Shown here: in pieces, positions 1 to 12,100 of the stretch
Numbering within the stretch: position 1 is the first letter of the stretch
How the letters are laid out: each line of letters starts with the position of its first letter
Assembly (NCBI GenBank): GCA_903813345.2
Contig: CAIIXF020000012.1
Coordinates: forward strand, 1,901,318 to 1,965,317
Reading direction: 5' to 3'
Length of the DNA stretch: 64,000 nucleotides
DNA from: Owenia fusiformis
Lineage: Eukaryota; Annelida; Polychaeta; Sabellida; Oweniidae
Translations under genes and position numbers: made by a program
The notes under the pieces: model-generated
What the model saw: the letters and a program-made list of their open reading frames with translations, nothing else
Databases searched by the model: none
Told to the model about the DNA's origin: nothing

Positions 1-689
1 ACCCATTATGAAGTCAATGAGACTAACAACATAAATGGTATTGTTGATAGAAGCTCAGAGAATTAAGCTATGATTTTGGCCAAGAGTATATCATATCTAC
101 TAACGACCAGCAGCGACAACATACATATCACATCGTCATGTGCAAGGAAGTTGTGGCAATTTGGAGGGGTATAGGGTGTATTCTTGCAAGAGTATGAGTA
201 TGAACACTTTACTGTCTTTGCCACACATGTCACACCTTCTTCCAATAGCCCTTATGCCGCATGTACTGACTTTTGCAATGTTTAAAACTAGGGTCCCGGC
301 TGAATTTTGCCCAATTTTGCAAAATTAATGATTATTCGGCCAGCCATGACTCCCTGTGAATGAGTGATATTCCATTGCAAAGAGGAGTAATTTGGCTTTT
401 TGGTACATTGAATAAAAAGGATGCAGTCAGCATTGATTTTGTGTTTTCTTCCAATATTGCATCGGGCTCTGTACACTGCGATGTTTATAACTTGGTCTCA
501 AGCTTTATTTTGGCCCACTTTGCAAGTGGAATGATTACTCGCCAAACCATGACCAAATATCAATGAATGATATATTATTGTAAAGAGGAGACACATGGCT
601 ATATGGTGCATTGAATGAAATCAATGCAGTTATCAATGGTTTTGTGCTTTTCCGAGGCAACAATCTGTTGCGTTTTTTTATACGCATTG
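1..689. mobile_element. Non-autonomous TA-flanked DNA transposon, partial copy A
   Basis: This is the right-hand part of the same element that is complete at 20652-21638; the left part is cut off by the window edge. The blocks at 137-330 and 345-650 match 21079-21280 and 21295-21600 closely. The right terminus reads, on the minus strand, CAATGCGTATAAAAAAACGC next to a TA dinucleotide at 690-691, comparable to the termini of the complete copy. No transposase reading frame is present; the short open frames are not conserved between copies. Confidence 0.7.
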
Positions 690-1525
690 TATAATACCGT
701 GCGTCCACATCTTTCAATTTGCGATTGCGTTGCATTGCGCCAAGCGGATGATACAAATCCTGATTGCGATTTACAAAATCTTGCGTTGTGTTGCGGTGCG
801 CTTGCGAATCTGCGTAGGGATGAGGCCTCTTACATATTCCTTGAGAATTGACAAATTCAAAAATGCATGTCAAAAAGTCCAATATTAATGGAAAAGCCAC
901 ATTTATTTCAGTCTTTAAGAAGCTGTTTTTTGCCAAGCAGAAATGCTTTTGTGTATATTTCCATCGATATCGCCTCTGATCACATGATCATCTCATCCTT
1001 TAATGTATGTTGGATGTAGTACATTTTTATTCTATTCATAAGTGTCATGACTTACTTTTTCCCTTAATTCCTTTATGATTGATCTTCCACCCAAACTGTT
1101 CACCTTGAAACAGATTTTAATCGTAACCTTATCGCTCATCACTTGCATTTGTCTATCCATCAGAAGAACTGAAACTTTGGGACAGAACATATTTCGGAAA
1201 CAGAGAACAATGAAACAAATCAATAAACCTGACACACAGACAAGCATTTTTTACACTTAAACTGATCGACATTATACTATCACCTGATAGCAGGCACAAA
1301 TGCTATGAAGACTCATTGCGCAGTTCTGATATTGCATTTTTGACATGCATTTTTGAATTGAATTTGTCAATTCTCACATTATATGTAACCGATCTCGTTC
1401 ATATTTGTACAACTTGCTAATGATACCCTAAGACTACTTTACGAATGTTTCCAATATTTTATCAGTTGCTGAGAAAATGCTTGTCAATGCATGCACCTTT
1501 GTCATATTTACTACTGTGTGCTAGG
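690..1525. other. Intergenic, no gene seen
   Basis: Nothing recognisable. A stretch rich in GCG-containing words (about 705-825) stands out from the AT-rich surroundings but has no coding or RNA signature that I can defend. Confidence 0.5.
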
Positions 1526-2160
1526 TTTTTTTTTTTTTTTTTTTTTTATTTATTTGGTATTTAAGTCAGTGGCTCGGTCAACTTGACATTATGAGCCATT
1601 TTTACAGAAATATAGGAGTTGACGTACATCGGTGTTACATAGTTGAAGGTATACAGCCAAGTGAGGCTCGCACGACTAGTAGCATGTTGGTGGTGCTCCA
1701 AAGAATGACTCAGCGGTTAGAAAATGCTATGTCTAGATATTCAGCAAATGATTTGATGATACATGAATTTTCATTTTTATTACAGAGATGATGACCAAAT
1801 AGTAAAGTGTTAGCCTTGTTGGCTCGAGTTAGAGAGTTAAACTTTATCATTGGATTTTCACGTGTTATTTTATCATTTAGCAACTTGAAATCATCTACAT
1901 GGAGGGGGCATCTGAAAAGAAAATGGTTGAGTGTTTCTGATTCTAGTTCGCAAGCGCACATTGGGGAATTAACATTGTTAAAATTATGTGAATGTAGTTG
2001 CGCTTTGAGGACTAGGTCGCATCGGAGTTGGTTCAAGAGTTTTTCCCGATGTCTAGTAAGATTTAATGAAAAACTTGCTATTATAGGAGTTGGTAGTGAT
2101 TTGGAGGCCATTTGACGTTTAAATGTATCAAGTGTGTTTGATTGTTTGATTTTCAGAGGT
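1526..2160 (-). mobile_element. 5'-truncated non-LTR retrotransposon (LINE) tail
   Basis: On the minus strand an open frame (2111 to 1710, 133 aa, probably extending a little further upstream) resembles the region after the reverse transcriptase in CR1/Jockey-type LINEs: a leucine/arginine-rich stretch followed by a C-x-C...H-F-L-F-x-C-P zinc-knuckle-like motif (CACELESETLNHFLFRCP). About 160 bases after the stop is a 22-base run of T on the plus strand (1526-1547), which is a poly(A) tail in the element's own orientation. Coding end plus poly(A) on the same strand, with the catalytic domain missing, is the usual picture of a 5'-truncated LINE insertion. It is inactive. The exact 5' junction is not certain. 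Confidence 0.75.
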
Positions 2161-3214
2161 GCTAGGTTTCAGAGATAGGGTCACTATAATACTCATCAAG
2201 CCATCTAGCAGTTGTTCACGTGAAAAGGGCCAAGTTTGGAAACCTTTTCCCGTATTGAACTTCTGTAACAATGACATTAAGGTCTCCAATTTAAAAATGG
2301 TTTCAAGCTTTTCTCAAAATGTTCACTATGGAATATTGCAAATTTCTACATTAATTAAATTGACTTTCAAAAACTAAACAGGCACATCGCTAGAGGAATC
2401 TTGTTTTTAATATATTAAGCTGTTAAGTTACATATAGAAAATATCAAAAAAGACTTTCGACGATAGGTTTGCAAAAAATTAGGCGTTGTTCCTTGAAGGG
2501 ATAAATAGGAATATGGTTTCTTTAACCTAATTTTACCCAAAATGTAACAATTTGGCGTAAACTGGCGAAAAGAGTTCATTTTCAAGTTTCAAATAAAGCA
2601 TGTAGTGGGATACACCACTAAATTGTAATTAAAACTAATTAAGTGGCTTTGCCTGATAGTCCAATATGGAGATATGGTCCAAATTATTGGACAATGATGC
2701 GAAGTTCAAAGTGGTTTACTACTGTCGACATGACATTTTCTGAACGTATGAATTTGTAAAAAACGATGTTTTATTGTTTTACCACTATCATAAAGGTTTT
2801 TTGAAGTGATTTAGCTAAGTTGGACAAGATGCACCCTTGGGAAAAAAATCGTATAATAATAGGATTTTATTAGTACTGATGCCCTTTTAGGGCCAAATGT
2901 ACATCCGATATACAATTTTCAATAACAGTAAATATAGCAATAAAGTAAAGAAAATAGGATTACATTCTTCAAATGACATATAAACTGTTACTTTGATATA
3001 AGAATCCATCTGCAAATGGGATGGCCATTATCTAAAAGCGAATTTTGAAAGTCTTTGACTCAATTGATCATACTAATTTGCTTGATTAACTTTCAAACTA
3101 TGAAATCAACTGTGGAATAGCGGTAACATGGCATAATAGCAATATGACAGAACACCAATATAGTGTCACATTCAACCACCTTTCATTATTAATCATGGTG
3201 TTATTCAGGGATCT
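2161..3214. other. Intergenic, no gene seen
   Basis: AT-rich sequence with stops in all frames. I see no recognisable gene, RNA or repeat boundary here. Confidence 0.5.
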
Positions 3215-3718
3215 GTTTTTTATATTATTTTTCTATCAAACACCCAAAGTTATTTTGACAACCCAATTAAATTACTAAGAATTTAAGGAAACCACCAATT
3301 AGTCAGTACATTCCCTTGTATTGCAAGATTGATTAACAAAATACTTTAAATAAATGCAAAATGCCAATTATAAGATATGCTAATTTGCATATATGCACAA
3401 TATCTAATTGGTTATCATTGTATCTTTTAACAGTATCGAATATTATTCATTGACCTTGAAACCATGGGTTGTGGCACAACAATTGTGGCGCTATCATTCT
3501 TACCTTTCAAGATATGGAAGGTATTCAATATTTCAATATTGGTCACAAAAATTTGCATATGTAATTTTCTCTTAAAGTTGTTTTCGGCATCAAATTAAAT
3601 CACTAAAGAAACCCTCAATCGGTCAATATTTTCAATTGCATTGCAAGCCTGGTAAATGGAATATTTTTAAATGAATGCGCGATATTTCAATGTTAAAATA
3701 TCCTAATTTGCATATATA

Positions 3719-4752
3719 CAGGGCGTTCAGTAAGTATTGCTAATTTTGCTAAATCTTTTCTGTTTGCTTTTCTTCATGGAACTTTCACAACATAAGGTAC
3801 ATATATCTGACTTTGACCAATAAAAATTTCAAGTCAATTGAATTAGTATTAGTAAAGTTATGGTTACTAAGGTAACCAGTGTCATGGATATGCGGTTCTG
3901 ACGTCACTTTGGACAACAATTTGAGTATTGAAGGCAGTATCATGTTATACTCTTGGGATATTCGGTGCAGTTATAAATAATCCATTCCAGAGTCACTTCA
4001 TGATCCATTTTCACTTCAGGAAGTGCTCAAAAGAGGCACCCTCAGCGTCAATGTACAGTTGCTGTCTGGGGACTCACTCGTGGTAAACATTTTTGAAGCC
4101 ACCCTTGAAGCATGTGGCTAGGGAGGTTTTCACTGCAGACATCAGTTGATTGAGATTCTGGTGTGATATTCCTCTCAGATCTCTTTTCACTGGGTCGAAT
4201 ACAGCAAAATCAAGTGGGACATTATCTGGGGAATATGCTGCGTGGGGCAATGCTTCCATCCCAAGCTTGTATTTTGGACAATAGAGGATCTGTGAGCAGG
4301 CCATTATCCTGGTGGAACCTATAGGTCAATATTGCTTGGCAGGACAGCCTTTCTATCAGCCATTTTGTTCCAATGGGGTATGACATCATCATGCGACTAT
4401 AATCTACTCCTTTGATAATTAATGTTCTATACATATTGTGATGTCATAGCTCCTTGTCAGATAATACATATAATTCAAACTGACAACATCAAGATTTGAC
4501 CATATGAGCAGTTTTTATTAATCAAAGTGTTTATTTGATGTATAACAATCATTTATCATGTAAACCCTTAAAGTTGCCCCGCGTACCCGTGACAATGGTT
4601 ACTATAGTAACCATAACTTTGTCAATACTAAGTCGGTTGTCCGGATAGGATAAGGTCAGATATGTGTTCCTTAGGTTGTGCAAGTTTCATGAACAAAAAA
4701 AGCAAGATAACAAAAGTTATTACAAAATAAGCAATACTTATTGAAAGCCCTG
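3719..4752 (-). mobile_element. Decayed, internally deleted mariner transposon
   Basis: Terminal inverted repeats CAGGGCGTTCAGTAAGTA (3719 onward) and the matching inverted end CAGGGCTTTCAATAAGTA (4752 backward) are each flanked by TA. On the minus strand, 4304 to about 4010 encodes a mariner transposase C-terminus: PHAAYSPDNVPLDFAVF, corresponding to the YSPDLAPxD block with the third catalytic aspartate, then an RDLRG-like segment. The first two catalytic positions and the DNA-binding domain are missing or scrambled, and the element is about 1.03 kb against 1.92 kb for the relative at 39501-41416. It is dead, though its ends could still be recognised by a related transposase. Confidence 0.85.
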
Positions 4753-5424
4753 TACATTTATGTATAATGAATTATTTTTGCATTATCTTATTCATTGATC
4801 TGAAAACATGCATTGGGTAAGGGCTCAACAATTGTGATGCTATCATTAGTACTTTTTGAATTATGTAAGAAATTGATCAATATTTCAAAAATGGCCGCCC
4901 TAATTTGCATATATAACTTTCCCCGAAATTAGTTGTTTTTGCAACCCAATTAAATCAATAGTTAATTAGTTAATTAGTCAGTCATTTCCATTGTAATGCA
5001 AGCTTTATACAGAAAATTTTGAATAAATGAGATATTTCAATAATAAAATATGTTTAGTTGCAATTATGCACAATATACAATGAGCTATTCTTGTATATTT
5101 TAACAGTATCTTATTCACTGGGGGGTATCGTGATGCAACAACACCGTGTTGTTGCATCAAGATGGCCAGACTTCCGGTGATAGATTTTCGTACGATATTT
5201 TGTTTTCCCAATTTAAACCCATTTCTAGGACGAGTTGCTCAATAATCATACACGTGCAGTTAGCTCATGATCTATATTTTAAAAAACTCTTATTAGTGTG
5301 CATGTAGCATCATCAAGAAGCGAGAAATTCGCGGTTTTAATTCCTCACTATTGATGCAACAACACCACTCTGTTTATTATCGAAGATGCAACAACACCAA
5401 TGTGATGATGCAAAAACGCCAATA

Positions 5425-6476
5425 CAAGGGGCGATCCATATATTCTGATAAAAATGCTCTCATTTTGTGATTTTTTCACATATCCCTTTCATTTTTTCAG
5501 AACATGTAGATTATGTAATTGCACATATGATATTAAAATATTTTAGCTATATCTTCAATTAATTTTGAAATAAGATTGCCATGGTATCCTGTATTTAGGG
5601 TAGGTAGGTCAGTTAAATTATAACGTCTAAAATAGATAAATATGTTAATTTATTCATTCCTCGGTACCTATTTTAAGCAGATCAAAAGCATCTTCCAGTC
5701 TTTGCCAACTATTCATTGATCTGTTCCATACCCCTGTTGCCCTTGTTTGATAATTTATACAGTGGGATAGCTATCTTTTCATTAGTAACATCTCAATTTA
5801 TCGTAGTGTTATTCTCTGTCCGCAAGCTCTTCTTGCAACCAGATTGTGGATGATCTTCAACAGTGACCATGCCTTCCTCTTTACAATACTACCTATAGAT
5901 TCTTTTTGCAGATATAACACCTTGCCCATGCACTTAATGAGTCCATGTATGTCTCTGACAGTGTCCTCTTACTTATTCTTGAAAGAAAAGAAAATCTAAT
6001 GGTATTCCCTAATGTATCTGTTAATGTCACACTCTGCATCAGCCACATTAACCTCATCTGACAATTTGATTTTTGGTGTGTCTCATAACATGTAATGTCA
6101 ATTGGCCCATTCTGTCCTACAATGCTATTGTGATTTGTTGTGATGTTATAGTGAGCACATATAAACATTTGTTGAGCAACAAACAACAAGTAACAATACC
6201 AAACTTTTTTAGAAAAAATACATGATTTCCGCATGCTTTAAGATAATTAAAATAACAAGTTATTATGATATTTATATGTATAATTTAATTGACCTGCCTA
6301 CCCTTAATACAGGTTACCATGGCAACCTTATCTCATTGATAATTTAAGATATAGCTATAATATTTTAGCATTGTATGTGTAATTACATAATCTTCATTTT
6401 CTGAAAAAATGAGAGGGATATGTGAAAAAATCACAAAATGAGAGCATTTTTATCAGAATATATGGATCGCCCCTTG
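5425..6476. mobile_element. Nested TA-flanked inverted-repeat element (~1.05 kb)
   Basis: It lies at the inner edge of the left arm of the 5116-8209 element. Its ends are inverted repeats of roughly 220 bases beginning CAAGGGGCGATCCATATATT and ending with the inverse, each bordered by TA (5423-5424 and 6477-6478), which suggests mariner/Tc1-type insertion. The inner halves include inverted copies around 5600 and 6300. A 113-codon open frame on the minus strand (6234 to 5893) has no feature I can recognise; it may be a scrambled transposase or chance. Confidence 0.7.
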
Positions 6477-6852
6477 TATAATGTATCATTGAATATCTGT
6501 TTTATGTTCTGTTTATAGGTGTTGGTCGGGACATGAATAAAACGCGTGAGTGCGTGGTTCATGAATGAAACGTATTTTGTTTGGTTCCTTAATGTATTTG
6601 TCTTTATCAAAGTTAAAAGGATATACAAGGTAAACTAAATACATAGGCTAAGTATTGAATCCCCGGGAGCCAACCTCATTGATATTGTATCTGAAAAATA
6701 AAGATTATTCATTTTCTAAATTAAATCCCCTTGATTTACCGTATCGCATGGATATTGTTTACAAAGAACTAATATAACTAGACTTTGGAAATTGAACAAG
6801 TTCAAATTCAGACTCCAGACTGGACTTTTTTAAGCCGAGTCATCCAGAAAAA

Positions 6853-7049
6853 GATGGATGGATGGATGGATTGATGGATGGATGGATGGATGGATGAAAT
6901 AGGAAGGAGGAATAAGACAGAATAGGATGGAACGATAGGAGAGAATAGAGAAGAAAGATAGGATAGAATAGCAAGGAAGGATAAGATAGGAAGGATAGGA
7001 AGGAAAGGTAGGAAGGATAGGAAGGAAAGGATAGGAAGGATAGATAGTG
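6853..7049. repeat. Simple repeat: GGAT tract merging into purine-rich GGATA/GGAA repeat
   Basis: Begins with about ten GATG/GGAT units (6853-6895) and continues as a degenerate AGGAAGGATA-type tract on the plus strand. The serine/proline/leucine-rich open frame on the minus strand here is a by-product of the repeat. It sits inside the 5116-8209 element. Confidence 0.9.
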
Positions 7050-8340
7050 TAGTGTCAGAATCACAAAAATAAGGAAAACTTTGAATTTGACCTAGATTTT
7101 GACCTAGACATTTTTGTGTCCAAATTTTGAAGCTAGATTGCTTTTGAGGTACCCTTCATTTAAAGGCTTTCATTAAATTAAGCTGTACTCGGTCGTATAT
7201 ATGTCGTATTTTACACTTCAAAAAAAAAATTCCTATTGAGTTGACATGGGGCACCAAATTAAGCGATTTTGAGTTTTCAAAACGCCATAACTTCCGATGA
7301 GTGTTGGTTTAATGATATTGCAGTTATACAATGCTATTATATAGAGGTTATTCACTGAGAGAGGGATTCAATATTGGTTTTATTCCGGGACACATTATAA
7401 TATTTCCCGATGGCCCAGGGGGAATCTGAGATTACTGGACCCCTATCAATTTACCTTTTCGGGACCTATATCCTATTACCTACCTTTTTACTCAATCGGG
7501 GAGAACGAATCCAAAGAGAACAATACTTCTACATGTGCGCCGTGCAAGATTTCCAATAGCTCGTCGTGTTTACCGAGAACGAAAGATTTGTCCACCATTT
7601 TGAATGATACTAACTGGTATCAGGGTCATCAAGCTATGAAACAGGGGTTTATGATAATAGATTGGGTTACTATAGCTTGCAATGTTAAAGGCGATTGAAC
7701 TATGTTATAAAACAACTTCCAGTACATTATGATATTTAAAAGTATAAATTTTTGAAAATACATATAAAGAATCTTCGCCCGCGGGACGTGTATTTTGAAT
7801 GCCTGAGAAGAACGCAAATGGGTACTGGCCCGGTGTTGCAATAGTAGCATTTAAAAATGTGTTCCTCTCGAAATTTATGGTCTTCTGAAATTATACTATT
7901 AATTGGTGTTGTTGCATCATTGCTCAAATCTAGAGGAGTGTTGTTGCATCTTCGGTTTGGTGTTGTTGCATCAATAGTGAGGAACTAAAACCGTGAACTT
8001 CTTGCTTCTTGATGATGCTACATGTATACTAATGACAGTTTCTTTAAATATAGATCGTGCGCTAACTTCACGTGTATGGTTATTGAGAAACTCGTCCTAG
8101 AAATGAGTTTAAATTGGGGAAACAACATATCGTACGAAAATCTATCACCGGAAGTCTGGCCATCTTGATGCAACAACACGGTGTTGTTGCATCACGATAC
8201 TCCCCAGTGTTATTCATCAACCCTTAAAACACGAGCTTAAGGCAAAATAATTATGCTGCTATTATTTTTCAATATATCGAAAACAATCAACATTTCAATA
8301 ATGGCCTCGTTAATTAGCCTATATTATTTTCCCCCAAACT

Positions 8341-9159
8341 AACTTTTTGTGCATTTTCATTAATTTTATTCAACTTTCATCTGACACAAAGAATGTAGAA
8401 TAATATCAAATACATTTCCCCTGGATGAATGTTGATTACGGCATAGAGTGTCCAATATTTTTCTCATTCATGTCAGACATAAAATTTCGATTGGTATCTG
8501 CAGCACCATTTTCCATTCTTCTGTCCAATGGTTACCAACTAAAAATAGTCATGATATTTGCATTTCTATAGGTACGGTTGAGAATATGTCAAAATCGTTT
8601 GATATCGTTCCAGGATCAACAGTTTGTCATCTCTATCGCCCAGAATTCCAATAAGATCGATGTTCTAATCTATGTAAGGTGTGAAAGACACGTGTCGTCT
8701 CTACAAATTATCATTTGGAATTCATACAACATTTATTGCCAAATGAACCAATATTTTCTGACAGATTTAAAAAAACATCTAAAGTTACAAATGACCACTT
8801 TTTACTATAGTACGTTCATTTGTTGACAACTGGAACAATATTATATTTCCAGGAACGTTGAAGATAAACCAGATATATTCGGTGGTATATCAAATTTGAA
8901 TTTATCTATTTTCGTTTAGTACATACATGTATATCTATGTTAACTAATAAAGGGGAATTTGAAAATTAAAAATTTCATATTGCACTGTTTTCAAAGCATG
9001 TATAAAAGGACATACCCTTTGCATTCGTTTGACTTCACTTCTTAAAAGAGAGCTTCGTCTTCGTAGTTTAACTAGACTCTGCACGCAGGGTAAAAAGGAC
9101 AATAAGGTATGGTCGAGAGTCAGATAGTTCGAGACCTTTACCTATTGGTTTCCATTAAC
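8341..9159. other. Downstream flank of CA-1 with a copy of the dispersed 'TGTCCAATATTTT' repeat
   Basis: Positions about 8425-8580 are a diverged copy of the family found at 20.04-20.65, 26.76-27.54 and 35.8-36.33 kb: GTTGATTACG, then GTGTCCAATATTTTTCTCATT, then a block ending with CAATGGTTAC and ATATTTGCATTTCTA. A minus-strand AATAAA (plus-strand TTTATT near 8732) is a possible poly(A) signal for CA-1 about 430 bases past its stop. No gene is seen on either strand. Confidence 0.55.
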
Positions 9160-12100
9160 TTACCAGTTGCTGTACACAGTTCTTCCATTCAAAAGTTGAA
9201 CTGGTCTAAAGTTATCCACAATGCTCCACTCGTCTCCGTTCAGCAAATTTCTGAACTGTGCAATCTGGAACGAAATAGAAACTCAGTAAATAGTTAAACT
9301 TATGGAGCTGCCTGATTTCAATCCACCACCTCTCTGTTTGACATAATTAATTATCTTCGACGTCATATTTGATCTTGTCAAAGTGTGACAGAAACCACGC
9401 TCAAGTATGGTTGAAAACACGACACTCGTTCGCCGTGAACGAAAACATAATAAAAATGAAATAATCGTATGAATTAAGAATTTACTACAAACTGCATATT
9501 TTGATCGCTACCTTTCATGATATTATCTTACACACCAGTTTCTCAGCTAAACGTAGATGGAAAGCTGCATTAGTACACAAAAAGCATTATGAAGAAAGAA
9601 TCTTTCATCTAATATTTTTGTTGTTGAAATGACTGCTGAATGTTGTAACTAAATTCCGTATCGTGTCATGGTACCTGATATTCCGATATCTTTATTGTGT
9701 TCTTGAAAACAGTCCAATTAATGATTTGAGAATACGGTGGAGTGGTCAATGACCCGAAGTAGCTATAGAACTCAGACATATCACTGGGCAACAAGTCTTG
9801 GAGGTTAATGTAGTCAAGGGTTGTCTCCTCGTCTAAAATCAATTTGAAACGACAGCGTGAAGATGAAGTCTACGAGTACATGATAATAGAAATATCAATC
9901 CAACTCTCCGAAGAATTATGGATTTGGACCTCACCTTGTTAGCAAAACAAATCGTTTCAAAACGTTATTACATTATTATAGTACTATGTAAATCTGTTTG
10001 TCTGTATGCATTCATCGTAAAGTCAAGAAAACCAAAGACCACGACTTTTTTCTACAAATGGTTGTATTACGCGTAACGATTTATTACAAACGCCGGAAGC
10101 AGTAATACAAGTTTAAACGAAATGAAAGCGAACATGAAAATAACCATGACTTTAAGCGAGTGTAAGATGAATGAAAAATGACCTAACCAGTAATTGTCTT
10201 ACCTGGCATTGTGATTTCGCCAAGTCCCGTAATGATGTCATTCCATGCTGGATTATCTGTATTACTTATCTAAATGTATAAGATAAATAGTCATATGAAG
10301 TAACAAAAACATAATCATGTCGAGAGAAATGTATCATGTAAACATAAAAACAGATGTGTAAAGATTTGATAAAGGGCCATGTATAATGTATGGCATGTGA
10401 TTTTAGTAAGTCATATTTTCAACATTAGTACTTTCTGGCAATAAATACAGTTCTTTTTATAACAACAATATGTTTTCTTTGAGGTGAAGTCTACGATTAC
10501 ATGATAATAAAAATATAAACTAACTCTCTGAAAAATTATGGATTTGGACCCCACCTTATCACTGTTTTATAGATTTTAGGCTTATTTTTCTTAAAAGGAG
10601 AATCTTGTTTTTCTCAATTTAAATATATCAAAAGTTTTTTCTGGACTATATCAACAACTTCGGAAAATGGGATGGGTATTGGAATGCGATACAGTTAAAA
10701 CCACATATCCCATGATATTTTCATACTATCCATTGTTTCAGCCTAATGGTGGTCATTGAAGCGCACTAACACTCACATTCTTTTGAAAGACACCACGGTT
10801 TGTTGCAATCGAACTCCCTTGACTGACAAGATTGCCACAGCGTAATTAGCGGTTTAAGTGCGCTAGGATGAACTGCTTTTGTTTAAAACGTTTGGACGCC
10901 TTACTATTTATTATGCAATACACAAGCACAAGGGCAGCTCAAAAAAGCAGCCTAAAACTTTGTAAAGTTTCTGTTAATGACCCCATAAAAATATATTGAC
11001 CGGGTATTTCAATACGAAAATATACCTCGAAGAAAAAACCAAGGACAGCAAGCTCAGCACAAGGGGAAGTACCAAACTTCATCTTCGTCACAATATGCAT
11101 CTACGACAATAAGTGCAACATTGGATAAATGAAAAATGTAAAACATTACTATCTTAATGGAGGCTCATCGAAATAACACGAGTTACTTAGGAATTTCAAA
11201 GCTTTTTGGTTATACTGGACTAACGGTGCCTAATTTATCTATGTTGGAGGGCCGAACTTTTGGCCTAAACATTTCTTTGCAAGTCCTTTAGAGATGGCGA
11301 TCTCAGGTTTACTGCCATCACATTATATTAGACGGACTAATTGCATATTTCCAAATAACAAGGGAATGCATAAAGTACCTCCATTGGGTATCGGTATCCG
11401 TCAACCGTGTGCTCTGAGCCTTTCGTCGAGTCCTCTCCCCAATGAAAATGGGCTTGGAGTATACTGTATTGTCCAACAAAAGGCCCACTTTCTATTGTGT
11501 AGTCACATTCATCCAGTTCCAATTGAGCTGAAAGTTTAGTTCGTAAAATATATGTTGGTGCACTAGTTATAGTTTGTCGAAGGTAAAATATAATTATGAA
11601 CAGGAACACTTAAGCCAGAATAGTAAATTCCATATCTCTTTGAACAACAAAATGTGAATTGTATAAGAGTAAACTATAAAATTACCAGTATGGCCTGCAT
11701 GATTCACTAGACGTACATCATTGCATGTAGTTTCTGGAACATATATACTGCCCATCTCCGAGCATTTAGTTGTAGATGTCTTTATATCAATTGGTGACTG
11801 TCTTTCAACTGGAAGTCCATCGCATTGCCCATCTCCTTGTAGAAAAAATAAAGATAACATTAACTAGCATGTCGATGTTTTTATTTATGGGAGCTACTCA
11901 AAGAAGATAACGGCTCAAAGAAGATAAAGATTGATAATGGAAGCCATGTATGGGTTTAATTTATTGAACTATTGCTAATTAGAATTTCGATTGAATATAC
12001 ATTTATACACTTACTTGCTTCAGCCACTATGTTCAGCAATGACCAAGCCATCAAGCCGAGGAATAGCTGTAAAGAAAAAAGATCGAAATATTCAACAATT

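Larger units (their letters stand above)
5116..8209. mobile_element. 3.1-kb non-autonomous element with CACTG ends, ~300-bp inverted repeats and TTATT duplication
   Basis: The outer ~300 bases at each end are inverted copies of one another (5116-5424 against 8209 back to about 7900). The termini read CACTGGGG and CCCCAGTG and are bordered by TTATT on both sides (5111-5115, 8210-8214). A sibling unit of the surrounding tandem repeat has TTATTCATTGA uninterrupted, which supports a 5-bp target duplication. Each end carries a near-perfect palindrome built from GATGCAACAACACC and its inverse, and that 14-mer recurs several more times inside both arms, like multiple transposase-binding sites. No transposase is visible; the interior holds a nested element, a simple repeat and AT-rich filler. 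Confidence 0.8.
3215..8340. repeat. Tandem ~310-320 bp repeat, at least three units, interrupted by transposons
   Basis: When the insertions at 3719-4752 and 5116-8209 are removed, the remaining sequence is a head-to-tail repeat. The landmark TTATTCATTGAxCxTGAAA occurs at about 3443, 4789 and across the second insertion (5111 joined to 8210); the spacing without insertions is about 308-321 bases. Other landmarks repeat in the same order: CTAATTTGCATATA, a block reading ACCCAATTAAATCA, and a tract ending in TTTTAACAGTATC. Units are diverged. The value of the array is that sibling units show the empty target sites of both insertions. Confidence 0.7.

Noticed and set aside
5893-6234. 113-codon minus-strand frame inside the nested TA element
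   Set aside because: No transposase motif could be identified; probably chance or a scrambled remnant.
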